Shown: positions 11,757 to 22,467 of the stretch, piece after piece
Layout: each line of letters opens with the position of its first letter
Position numbering within the stretch: the first letter of the stretch is position 1
NCBI GenBank assembly: GCA_024138015.1
Contig: JAMXBB010000008.1
Span: 2,984,511-3,048,510, forward strand
Source of the DNA: Lumnitzera littorea
Taxonomy: Eukaryota; Streptophyta; Magnoliopsida; Myrtales; Combretaceae
Direction: 5' to 3'
DNA length: 64,000 nt
Notes under the pieces: model-generated
What the model saw: the letters and a program-made list of their open reading frames with translations, nothing else
Databases searched by the model: none
Told to the model about the DNA's origin: nothing
Made by a program: the position numbers and the translations under genes

Positions 11757-12167
11757 CTGGGCGGACACAAGCTGGGACACGACCGTGTCCTACGTCCGTG
11801 TAACTTCCTATATTGGCAATGACTTACCTGGGCGGATACGGGCTGGGACACAACCGTGTCCCATGCCCGTGTAACTCTCTGTGTTCAATCGTGAATTCTG
11901 GACGCACATGGGCTAGGATACGACCGTGTCCCACGCCCGTGTAACTTTCTGTTTGTGCGCGTTAAGACTAGACGGACACGGGTTGGGACACAACCGTATC
12001 TCATGCCCGTGTAACTTTCTGTTGGCAGTTGGGAATACTGGGCGCATACGGGCTGGGACACGATCGTATCCCACATTCGTGTAACTTTCTGTGGTGATGC
12101 ATTAAAGGGGCCTAGATGGACACGGACTGGGACACAAACGTGTCCTATGCCCGTGTAACTTTCTGTT
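11757..12167 (-). repeat. Palindromic GC-rich minisatellite, six ~70-bp units
   Basis: Six diverged units, each with a core of the form GGCTGGGACACGACCGTGTC followed by CCATGCCCGTGTAACTTTCTG. Cores begin near 11759, 11829, 11898, 11970, 12039 and 12115. Within a unit the GGGACACG and CGTGTCCC arms are inverted repeats, as are ACACGGGC and GCCCGTGT, so each transcript unit could fold into a long hairpin. The same core occurs twice in each Athila LTR (4787-4880; 24775-24870). Apparent reading frames here are a by-product of the repeat. Confidence 0.9.
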
Positions 12168-12465
12168 CTTTTTTTTTTTAGCTTAAATTCATGAATTTAA
12201 TTTAAAATTAAAGGAAACTTAAAGAAATAAAAGTACTTAAACTAGAAAAATATGACAAAGAAAACTAAAGAGAAAAAAAAAATGAAACTAAAAGAGAAAA
12301 GCCTATGACTAAAATTGAAACAAATAAAAGAAGCAAAGCAAAGTTAGATAAAAGAAAAATAAAATGGAATAAACTTAAAGAACTAAAGTGTAAGCAAAGT
12401 TAAACATGGGTTGCCTCCCAAGAAGCGCTATAGTTAACGTCTTCAGCTCGACAGGATACGTCTTC
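12168..12465 (-). other. A-rich spacer after integrase
   Basis: A-rich on the + strand (AAAGAAACT-type text). No gene or clear motif. Confidence 0.4.
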
Positions 12466-13395
12466 TCATGATAGTTCTGTCGGGTGGAGATAAAACTCCT
12501 CTCGTCCAACATGCTCCAAGTTTCCACTCAAGTATAACTTTAACCATTGCTCATTTACCTTAAATGTGCCTTTCTCCGGGTGTGTAACTTCAACAGTCCC
12601 ATACGGGAAAACTTGTGTAATTGTAAATGGTCCAGACCACTTAGATTTCAACTTACCTGGGAATAAACGAAGGTGAGAATTATACAAAAGAACATGATCA
12701 CCTTCTTTAAATTGTCGACCTTGTTTGATTCGCAGATCGTGGTATTTTTTGGCCCTTTCTTTGTATAATTTTGAGTTCTCATATGCATTCGCTCGCCATT
12801 CCTCTAGTTCATTCAATTGAAGTTTCCTGTGAGAACCTGCACGCTCAAAATCAATATTAGCACTCTTAATTGTCTAATAAGCCTTATGTTCAATCTCTAC
12901 CGGTAAATGACAAGCCTTGCCATATACAAGTTGGTAGAGTGTGGTCCCTAGTGATGTTTTGTAAGCGGTTCTGTATGCCTATAGAGCATCATCCAACTTT
13001 TCTGACCAATCTCTCTTATGATACTCTACGGTTTTTTCAAGAATTCGCTTAAGATTACGATTGGCAACTTCCACTTGGCCACTACTTTGGGGGTGGTACA
13101 GGGTGGCTATTCTATGTGTAACGCCATAACGTTTCAATGCTTGGTCGAGTTGGGAATTACAAAAATGTGTTCCCCTATCACTTATAATTGTCCTAGGGGT
13201 ACTAAATCGAGAAAATAGGCCTTTCAAGAATTTTTTTACTACCCTAGCATCATTAGTAGGTAGGGCTTTAGCTTCCACCCACTTAAAGACGTAGTCAATA
13301 GCTACTAGGATATATTTATTTCCATTAGAGTTCGGGAAAGGACCTATGAAATCGATCCCCTACACATCAAATACCTCAACCTCGATGATGGGGTT
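12466..13395 (-). pseudogene. Athila integrase core and C-terminal domain
   Basis: The - strand segment 12979-13395 carries the Gypsy integrase catalytic core, including the IISDRGTHFCN stretch with its Asp and a YHPQSSGQVE stretch with its Glu. Segment 12466-12816 carries the C-terminal part (FKEGDHVLLYNSHLRLFPGK, KWSGPF). It would insert the cDNA into the host genome. In-frame stops at 13396-13398, 13360-13362 and 12979-12981 break it. The latter two sit at conserved Trp positions and fit TGG to TAG changes, as expected from decay of methylated cytosines. Confidence 0.9.
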
Positions 13396-14300
13396 TTATG
13401 GCATTTCATCCCTACGAGATATATTCCTCATTCGTTGACAACGATCACAAATCTCAACGTATTTCTGGGCATCTTTAAATAAGGTAGGCCAATAAAATCC
13501 AGCCTCTAGAACCTTATGAGCTGTTCTATTAGCATTATGATGCCCACCCGTAGGCCTCGAATGGTAGTGGCTCAAAATTCTCCATCCTTCGAGGTGTGAT
13601 ACACACCTTCGAATAACATGATTTGCACATACTTTGAACAAGTAAGGATCATCCAAAAAATAATGTTTTATATTAGAAAAAAATTTCTTCTTTTGCTGGT
13701 GTGGAAGTCCCTTCGGTATAATCCTTGCAGCTAAAAAATTAATGATATCTGCGAACCAAGGAATTTCCATATCACTTACCTGGGTGATGGCATAGAGTCG
13801 CTCCTCAGGGAATTTATCCTTGATCTCATTCTCGTCAAGCATTTCCAAGTTTGGATTCTCCAATCGAGATAGGTGATCTACTGCTAAATTCTCGGTGCCT
13901 TTTTTATCTTTGATCTCCACATCAAACTCTTGTATTAACAAGATCCACCTAATCATTCTTGGTTTTGCATCTAGTTTTGCCAACAAGTACTTAAGGGCAG
14001 AATGATCAGTATAAACAATCACTTTAGATAGAAGCAAATAAGAGCGAAACTTATCAAAGGCAAAAACAACTGCTAGCAACTCTTTTTTTGTAGTAGTGTA
14101 GTTCTCCTGAGTATTGGTAAGAGTTTTGCTAGTATAGTGAATTGGTTGAAAGTGCTTGTCTCGCCTTTGCCCCAACACTACCCCGACTGTGTGATCACTT
14201 GCATCATACATAAGTTCAAAGGGAAGTGCCCAATCAGGTACTACTATGATTGGAGCATTGGTAAGTTTCTCTTTAAGGATATTGAAAGCTTTCAAACACT
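13396..14300 (-). pseudogene. Athila RNase H and integrase zinc-binding domain
   Basis: About 299 open codons on the - strand. The first half is Gypsy RNase H (MYDASDHTVGVVLGQRRDKH, TTTKKELLAVVFAFDKFR, VYTDHSALKYLL, LAVDHLSRLENP), which removes RNA from the RNA:DNA hybrid. The last ~70 codons hold the HHCC integrase N-terminal zinc finger (GGHHNANRTAHKVLEAGFYW ... CDRCQRMRNIS). It joins RT on the right and the integrase core on the left in the same polyprotein, with stops at 14302-14304 and 13396-13398. Confidence 0.92.
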
Positions 14301-14301
14301 C

Positions 14302-15531
14302 CTAAGAGAAAACATAAGGTACATCTTTCTCTAATAACTTAGTTAAAGGGCGGGCAATTTTCAAGAAATCCTTGATAAATCGCCTATAAAAACCTGCATG
14401 TCCTAAAAAGCTTCTTATGGCCTTAACCGAAGTTAGAGATGGGAGTCTTGCAATCACATCCACTTTGGCAGTATCCACCTTAATTCCTCGATATGAGATC
14501 TTATAGCCCAGCACAATACCCTCTTATACCATGAAGTGGCACTTCTCCCAGTTGAGGACAAGATTGGTCTCTTCACACCTAGTAAGTACCTTGTCCAAAT
14601 TATTCAAACAAAGGTCAAATGAGTTACCAAAAACTGAAAAATCATCCATAAATATCTCTATTATGTCCTCAATCAAATCATCAAAAATAGCTAACATGCA
14701 TCGTTGGAATGTAGTAGGTGTATTGCAAAGACCAAAAGGCATTCTGTAGTAAGCAAAGGTACCATAAGGACAAGTGAAAGTGGTCTTCTCTTGATCTTCT
14801 GGTGCAATAGGTATCTGAAAATAACCAGATAAGCCATCTAGAAAACAATAAAACATATGTCCAGCTAGTCGTTCTATCATTTTATCAATAAAAGGTAAGG
14901 GGAAATGATCCTTACGTGTAGCATCGTTTAACTTTTGATAATCGATACATACACGTTAACTTGTTGCCGTTCTCATTGGGATCAATTTATTCTTCTCATT
15001 GGGAACTACTGTCATCCCACTTTTTTTTGGAACTACTTGTACTGGACTCACCCATGAATTATCAGAGATAGAATATATCATACCTGCATCAAGGAGTTTG
15101 ATAACTTCCTTTTTGACTACCTCTTTCATATTTGGATTCAAGCATCTTTGGGGCTGTACAACCGGCTTATGGTTTTCTTCCATTAAAATCTTATGAGTAC
15201 AAAAGGAGGGATTGATACCTCGAATATCGGATATTTTCCAAGCAATGGCCCTCTTATGCTTCTCGAGTACTTTCAGCAACCTTTCTCTCTGTTCTTCTTC
15301 TAAATTGGATGCTATAATTACCGGTAATTTGGAGTCCTTCTCTAAGAAGGCATATTCCAAGTAGTCAGGTAATTGCTTTAGCTCCAATACTGGTGGCTCC
15401 TCAATTGAAGGTTTTAACTGTGCTTCCTTCCTCTTTTCAAACTCTTCAAACCCTTTCTCAATAGAGGTAGGATTATTTGCCTCCAGTTGGGCTACTACCT
15501 CGGATTTGACAGGATCTTTCGAAGCTTCTTC
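14302..15531 (-). pseudogene. Athila reverse transcriptase
   Basis: Segments on the - strand: 14956-15531 (N-terminal linker and fingers, with WVSPVQVVPKKSGMTVV), 14524-14880 (palm, with FMDDFSVFG as the active-site FxDD box, plus TFTCPYGTFAYYRMPFGLCN), and 14302-14514 (thumb/connection, with SFLGHAGFYRRFIKDF). Phe in place of Tyr before MDD is usual in Athila. Stops at 14956-14958, 14524-14526 and 14302-14304 make it non-functional. Solo LTR B separates it from the protease on the right. Confidence 0.93.
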
Positions 15532-16123
15532 TGTAAGCCCCAAAGTTCAGCCAAGTAACCGTAAGATTGAACTTAGAACCCAAGGTTTAGGGCGATCGGC
15601 TAAAAGATCCGATCACACCCAAATTATAAACTATTTAACAAGATACCAGTAAAAATGACCCTGTAAACTTAAAATTAAGAAAATAAGTAGTAAAATAGGA
15701 GACTATAAAATTTTCAAATTTTAAGCATAATAACTGCTAATTATCAAAAAGGCAAAAAGTGTAATATAATAACTAATAAATTATTAGAGATAAATTATAT
15801 GTATACTAAAAATTTTAGAATGACCAAAATAATATTTAGGAATATTCACGTGCACCCTACATATATTTACGTGTAGATAAACATACGCGTAATTAGTGAA
15901 ATAGGCTGAAAATTTAAGTAAATAATTAAAGAAAAATACAAAATAATTATAGAAAAATCAGAAAAAAATCAGAAGTGGATAACTAAAGCAAGATAAGGTC
16001 GTGGCAGGTCCAAAGCTGCAAAATAAAAATTGGCCAATAAGAATTTGACAAACTAAAAGCCTAAAATCAAGGAAATGGGGCAAAATCCCATCAAATTAAT
16101 GCATAATAATTACAAAATTCGTC

Positions 16124-16130
16124 TATAAAT
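16124..16130 (+). promoter_or_regulatory. TATA box of solo LTR B
   Basis: TATAAAT about 592 bp from the LTR start, in matching context in copy C (20139-20145). It marks the end of U3 and gives the LTR orientation. Confidence 0.65.
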
Positions 16131-17639
16131 AGCAAGAAAAATTCAGAAGCTCATTTGGACAGATACAAATCAGAAAAAATTAGAGAGAGTCGAAAATTCG
16201 AGAGAAAATCCAGAAAAATAAAAGAAATAAGAAAAACTGTGCAGTTAGGGGTTTTAAAGGGAACCCACACCAAACGAGGAGCTGGGAGTGGACGGCCACC
16301 ACCACCACACGGTGGTGGCAGCGCCCAGGCCGGCCGACAAGGCCACGGCGGCCCGCGGTGGCCGGAGCCACCTGAACCGGTGAGTCCAAATTCCAGCCCG
16401 ATTCTTGTATAATTTTGTAAAATTAGTTATTTTGCCCAGAAAATTATGAAACTTGTTATTATGAGATATTTTTGTATGTAGTTTGTAGGAAAAATATTAT
16501 TTTGATGAAATTATGTTCCGTAGTATATGGTCCCTAAGAAATTGTGCAAAACCGAGCATGATTAAACCGGAAATTAAATAGGCTTAGGGATGTAGTTTGG
16601 GGCTCAAAATTTTTCTGTAGGATGCTCATGTGACATAGAACAGTGCTATGAAGCCATTTTTTAAAAATTAATTTTCGAAATTTTTAAGTTTATTTTTAGC
16701 CCTAAAATGATGGAAAAATTGGGTAATTTGGAGTTAATTAGGTGATTAGGATGTTAATTACTGATTTGGATCTTAATTAGATGTTTAAGGAAGTTAATCT
16801 CTGCAGTGGAACCCTAATCCTAGCATTTAGGTACTAAGTATAGTTAATTAAAGAAATTAGGTAAGTAATATATGAAATTAGTAATATGTGAAATTGTAAA
16901 TTAATAAATATGGAAAAATTAGGGTTATTTAGATAATATTAGAGTAAAAATCAGAATAATATTAAATCTGAATTAAGATTGAATTTTAGGTAATTATATA
17001 AAAAAGTAAGATTTTCTCACATCGGGGATAAATCCGATACCCTAATTAGGACTAGCGTGTACCAAATAGCTTAGAATACTAAATTAAGACCCAATAGGAT
17101 ATTTGGAAACTCGAGCTTAATGTAATTAATTTCACATTAGGATTCGAGCATGTTTAGGATTTAAAAATCGAACCAAAACCTAATTCGGAAATTGATGCGG
17201 AAATCGAGACCGAACCCAAACCTAAACCTAAACCTAGAATAATTATAAAAGACTTAATACCTAGATAATTAGGTATATTAAACCGTAAACAAAACCTAAC
17301 AATAAGCATTATAGGATAAAACGAACCTATAACAGTTATATGAAAAGCTGAAACCACGTTCGTGTTATAGGGATAACCGGCGATGGCCTGAGCAAATCGG
17401 ACCTCGAGTGAGCGAGCGAGGAGTCGAGGTAAGTTGGGATTAATACGCTGCTGTATTTTGGAGGCTTAAGATTATGCTTGATTGTGCTTGTTAGATAGTT
17501 GAATGCGTGCATGTGCTTGATTATGGGTGATGCTATGATTATGTTTGTTGCCTTGGCGCATATAGTATGAATTGTATGTAATGATTGATCACCCTAAATT
17601 GGATTTAATCAAATATACGACCAGTAATCATAATCGAAC

Positions 17640-17864
17640 ATGCATGGCAACCCGTTAGGGGATTTAGGACTCTCCGGCCAAATACCGACCCCTTCGGAAG
17701 GGATAGCGCAGGATTGCAAAATGGTCCCTTCTTCATCCTCAGACGAACTAAGTGACAGGAGAGGAGGTCGCGGCGGGGATGAAGACAGTGGTTCGAAGGT
17801 AGTCGCGGGAGGAGCAAGGTCTCCATTACACAAGCCTGGGTTTGGTCGTGAGCTGTTGCATTAA
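17640..17864 (+). other. Conserved GC-rich island with small reading frame in solo LTR B
   Basis: From ATG at 17721 the frame contains ELSDRRGGRG, then GSK, then SPLHKPGFG, ending at 17864. In copy C the same 42 codons differ at about 7 of 126 bases, while flanking LTR sequence differs far more. Copy A keeps frame and spacing, with several synonymous changes inside the two conserved peptides. Upstream (17640-17720) is also conserved, including a CCCCTTCGGAAGGG inverted repeat at about 17689-17702. Product unknown. Confidence 0.45.
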
Positions 17865-18463
17865 CGGTAACTCCTCAACCCGGATTAGAGCGGGCGCAAT
17901 TTCTCTAATCTCACGACGGGCCGGACAACGTCGTGCGATGGCATTTGCTTGCACATGCATTGCAACTAATAAGTGACTGAAAACCTTGTTGTGTGTATGG
18001 TATAGTTTTAAGTCCTCCGTCCTAACTTACTGAGCTGTGGTTACTCACATCCCTATAGACATCGTGCAGGTGCTGGCTAAGAAGCGGCAACAACTACTAT
18101 GAAGCTAGCAACTGCTGGATCCTGGGGAGTGAGGAAAAACATGTGAAGAATAAACACATATTTTAAGGTCTAAGTTTTTATTTTAGAATTACTTTTCATT
18201 TCTGAGTGATGTAATAACTAGAAAATGTATTACGGAGAAATATTGTAAACCTTAATTACAATAGCTGAATTATAGCATATATATATTTCCTCACTTTCTT
18301 AGGTAAACGATTTATTTAAATTACAAATTGTCTACTTCAAAGCGGGTTAGTTGTGGACGCCTTGTGTAGATCAGGTCTAGGATAGCGGTTGTGAGGCCAA
18401 CTTCTATCTTAGGGTGGTTTACACGGCGGGGCTGTTACGACTCTGCCGCTTCGGGGCGTGACA

Positions 18464-19547
18464 TCTTCCATGCCTAATTGCAAGCAACTCTCCAACGAAT
18501 CCTTAAGAAGAACTTCCTGCATATAACTTGAAACAAAAGTGTCAATAACATCCAAAAGATAGCAAGTATCATCCTGATCGATAGACTTTTTCATAGCCTC
18601 TGAAATTTTAAACATGATCTCTTCATCTTCTACTCGAAGAATGAGCTTACCATCACTAACATCAATGATAGCCCTAATGGTAGCTAAGAATGGTCTATCT
18701 AGGATAAGGGGCAACTTAAAATCTTCATCCATATCCAATATCACAAAGTCAACTGGAAAAATAAATTTACCCACTTGGACTAATACATCCTCAATAATGC
18801 CTCCAGGATACGTTACAGATCTATCAGCTAATTGCAAGCTCATGCGTGTGGGCTTAAGTTCCCCTAATCCTAGTTTCTTGAAAAATTTATATGGCATTAA
18901 ATTGATGCTAGCACCCAAATCGGCTAAAGCTTTGTCAATTAACAAGTTACCAATATGTCAAGGAATTGTAAAACTTCCTGAGTCTTTTAGCTTCTTGGGC
19001 AACTTATTTTACACGATTGCTGAACATTCTTCTCCCAAGATGACTGTGGAAAGCTCCTCAAGCTTCCTTTTATTGAATAACAAATCTTTCAAAAACTTAG
19101 CGGACTTCAGCATCTATGACAGGGCATCAACGAGAGGTAAGTTAATATGCAGTTGTTTAAAGAGGTCAAGGAACTTACTGAATTGTTGGTCATTGCGATC
19201 TTGCTTGAGTCTTTGGGGATATGGGATAGGTGGTTAACATTCCTTCGCCTTTGATGACTCTACATCTTCCGTTGCTTTGATCCCCTCCTTGCTCTTACTA
19301 GTCTCCTTACTAACCTTCCTCTTAGCATGCAACTCCTTCCCACTTTGAAGTGTCATTGCCTTGACATGTTCCTTTGGATTGGGTTCTGTATTCCCAGGTA
19401 GCGTTCCTTGTGGTTTTTCAGAGATTAGCTTCGTAAGTTGACTAATTTGGTTCTCAAGGTTGCGATTTGAAGCCTCTTAATTCCTCAGCGATGATTCAAT
19501 GTTAGATAAGCGAGTCTCATTACCTTGAATATATTTTGTGAAAAGTT
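18464..19547 (-). pseudogene. Athila protease region (gag-pol junction)
   Basis: On the - strand, 18464-18945 encodes a retropepsin-like domain with an LADLGASINLMPYKFFKKLG motif, where DLGAS replaces the usual DTG/DSG pattern as is common in Athila, followed by LPLILDRPFLAT (usually GRPFL). Upstream, 18946-19547, lies the preceding linker with in-frame stops. The protease would process the polyprotein. It is flanked by solo LTR B on the left and solo LTR C on the right. Confidence 0.9.
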
Positions 19548-20138
19548 TGCAAGCCCTAAACCTAAGCCAAGTAACCGTAGGATTGAACATAGAAACCAAA
19601 GTTTAGGGCGATTGGTTAAAGGATTCGATCAAACCCAAATTATAAACTATTGAGAGAAATATTAGTAAAAATGACCCCGTAAACTTAAATTTAAGAAAAT
19701 AAGTAGTAAAATAGGAGACTATAAAATTTTCAAATTTTAAGCATAATAATTGCTAATTACCGAAAAGGCGAAAAGTATAATATAATAACTAATAAATTAC
19801 TAGAAATAGATTATATGTATACTAAAAATTTTAGAATGACCAAAATAATAATTAGAAATGTTCACGTGTACCCCACATGTATTTACGTGTAAATAAAAAT
19901 ACACGAAATTACCTAAATTGGCCAAAAACTAAGCAAATAATTAAAGAAAATTATAAATTAATTATGAAAAAATCAGAAAAAAATTAGAAGAGGATAAGAT
20001 GATCTAAATCAGGTCGTAGCAGGTCTAGATCAGCAAAAGAAAAATCAACCAATAAAAATTAGACAACCTAAAAGCCAAAAATCAAGGAAAATGGGCAAAG
20101 TCTTGTCAAATTAATGCATATTAATTACAAAAAAGGTC

Positions 20139-20145
20139 TATAAAT
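20139..20145 (+). promoter_or_regulatory. TATA box of solo LTR C
   Basis: TATAAAT in the same relative position and surrounding sequence (AAAAAGGTC before, AGGGG after) as the box in copy B. Confidence 0.65.
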
Positions 20146-21708
20146 AGGGGAAAAATTTCCAGAAGTCATTTGATCAGTTTAGCATTTGGGAAAAATAGGA
20201 ACACTGAAAAAATTGAGAGAAAATCCAGAAAATAGAAAAAAAAGGGGAAAACTGTGCAGATTGGGCAAGTGAGCTAAACCCACCACTCACCACCACCTGG
20301 GACCGAACCACCACTACCACCCTACATTAGACCCACCATCTGAGCCAACCGATAACCTTGGACCGGGTTTGGACGGCCAGAAAGCTTCGAACTGGTTAGT
20401 CATTTATTTACCTCGATTTTTGAATAATTTTGTAAAATTAGTTATTTTGCCCAGAAAATTATGAAACTTGTTCTTCTGAGGTTTTATTGTATGTAGATTT
20501 AGGAAAAAATATTTATTTAGTTTAATTATTTCTGAAAATATAAGGTCCTTAACAAATTGTTCAAAACCAAGCATGATTAAACCGGAAAATAAATAGGCTT
20601 AGGAGTATAGTTTGGAGCTCAATTTTTTTCTGTAGGATGCTCATATGATGTAGAATAGTGCTATGAAGCCATTTTTTTAAAAATTAAGTTTTGAAATTTT
20701 TAAGTTAATTTTTAGCCCTAAAATGATGGAAAAATTGGGTGATTTGGGGTTAATTAAGTGATTAAGATGTTAATTACTGATTTAGATATTATTTATATGT
20801 TTAGGGATGTTAATATCTGAAGTGGAACCCTAATCCTAGTCTTTGGAGTATTAAGTATGGTTAATTAGGGAAATTAGGTAAGTAGTATAAGAAATTAGTA
20901 ATATGTGAAATTGTAAATTAATAAATCTAAAAAAAATAGAGTTATTTAGATAATATTATAATAGAAATCAGAAAAATAATAAATCTGAAATAACTTTTAA
21001 TTTTAAGTAAATGTCTCAAAATGTAAGATTTTTACACATTGGGAATAAATCCGATACCATAATTAGGGTTAGCGTGTACCGGATAGTTTAGAATACCAAA
21101 TTATGACCCAATAAGATATTTGGACACTCGAGCTTAATGTGATTAATTTCACATTAGGATTCGAGCATATTTAAGGTTTAGGAATCAAAATTTAAAATCT
21201 AATTTAGGATTCAAACGCTGAAATAGAGTACAACGAATCATTAGAACGTAATGAGTATATGTGAAAAAAATGAGTTAAAATATAACTTAGAATATGAATC
21301 CATAAAATATAAATACTAAAAAGACCTATTTATATTATAGGACACCTAGAGACAAATCAGCCTACGACTAAGGGATCGAGCGATCGAGCAATTTCAAGTA
21401 AGTTGGGTTATTACTTATTGTAATAGAGTACTAGTTTTGTAGTACTCGGAGACTTAGGCTTGTATATGATTGTGATTGTAAGTAACTTATGCGTGTGTTT
21501 GATGTATCTGAATTCGTGCTGAAATTTGTATTGTGAATGATTTTGTGACTGATTGAATTGGTATTAAATTGTTTGAAGACCCTAAACGGAATTTAATCCT
21601 AGTCGACCCTAATAACCAAAAATGTCATGCATTGCAACCCGTTAGGGGATCATAGGATTCTCCAACCAAATACTGACCCCTTCGAAAGGGATAGCACAGG
21701 ATTGCAAA

Positions 21709-21936
21709 ATGGTCCCTTCTTCATCCTCAATCGAACTAAGTGACAGGAGAGGAGGTCGCGGCGGGGGTGAAGTCAATGGTTCGAAGGTAGTCGCGGGAGG
21801 AGCGAGGTCTCCATTGCATAAGCCTGGGTTTGGTTATGAGCTACTGCATAACATGGGACTCCTCAACCCGGATTGGAGCGGGTCAAATTTCTCTGATTTC
21901 ACAACGGACCGGACTACGTTGTGCGATGACACTTGA
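21709..21936 (+). other. Conserved small reading frame in solo LTR C (75 codons)
   Basis: Begins MVPSSSSIELSDRRGGRG and includes GSKVVAGGARSPLHKPGFG, matching copy B without a frameshift. It extends further than B because the B stop is absent. Product unknown; see the finding on this island. Confidence 0.4.
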
Positions 21937-22467
21937 TTGTTGCATTGCATGAAAATAATTAATTGATAACCCTGTTTGTGCTTGTATGCATTCATGAGTC
22001 TCCAATTCAACTTACTGAGCTGTAGTTGCTCATACCCTTATAGATCCTTTTGCAGGTTCTGATTTCTGAACACCTCAAGCACTATGCCGCCCTACAATTA
22101 CCCAGAGGTTAGTCTTTTGAAGCTAGGGGAGTGAGGATCAAGTTACTTAGTATAATGTGTATCTAGAGTGACCATGTAACTAGGGATGAAAGACTAATAG
22201 TTATTGTGTAATCTAGTGAACTGTTATGTTTATGTGAAACTTCTTAGGAAGCTCTGTGAACTTACTTATAATTATTTATGTTATTAGAAATTTGTACTAT
22301 TTATCATAATTATAGTATAATTATTATTCGAACTGTTTACTTCAAAGCGAGGAGTCGTCAATGCCTTGTGTAGATCATGTCTATGGTAGGCACTGTGAGG
22401 CTAGATACTATCATAGAATGGTTTACACGGCGGGACTGTTGCGACTTCGCGACTTCGGGGCATAACA

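Larger units (their letters stand above)
15532..18463 (+). mobile_element. Solo LTR B (2932 bp), inserted between Athila protease and RT
   Basis: Starts TGTAAGCCCC and ends GGGGCGTGACA, with perfect target duplication TCTTC at 15527-15531 and 18464-18468. It has no internal region or partner LTR, so it is a solo LTR. It shows TATA at 16124-16130, a GC-rich first part at about 16260-16380 ending in a GT donor at 16380, an AT-rich middle, a conserved GC-rich island (17640-17864), and an acceptor-like CAG at 18067-18069 after an ACTTACTGAGCTGTGG block. Closely related to C and, reversed, to A. The 85-codon frame at 16155-16412 overlaps the proposed donor and is not conserved. Confidence 0.95.
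19548..22467 (+). mobile_element. Solo LTR C (2920 bp), inserted in Athila gag-pol
   Basis: Starts TGCAAGCCC and ends GGGGCATAACA, flanked by AAGTT on both sides (19543-19547 and 22468-22472), a perfect 5-bp target duplication. Same orientation and overall structure as copy B: TATA at 20139-20145, a GT donor-like site at about 20395 after a GC-richer stretch, an AT-rich middle, the conserved island at 21640-21936, and an acceptor-like TTTTGCAG with AG at about 22054-22055. Confidence 0.95.

Noticed and set aside
11692..12076. Cys/Trp-rich or Arg-rich small proteins
   Set aside because: Frames forced by the ~70-bp minisatellite; they vary between units.
11757..12167. CRISPR-like array
   Set aside because: The repeats are diverged ~70-bp units without uniform spacers, inside a plant retrotransposon.
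16155..16412. 85-codon Pro/Gly-rich protein in solo LTR B
   Set aside because: It overlaps the proposed donor site and the frame is not kept in copy C; it reflects a GC-rich leader.
17205..17240. Interstitial telomere repeat (CCTAAA-like words)
   Set aside because: Only about three imperfect CCTAAA units within an LTR; not a telomeric tract.
7228..22467. Solo LTRs A-C as complete non-autonomous (LARD/TRIM) elements
   Set aside because: No internal LTR pair, PBS or polypurine tract is visible inside any copy; TG...CA ends with 5-bp TSDs fit solo LTRs.
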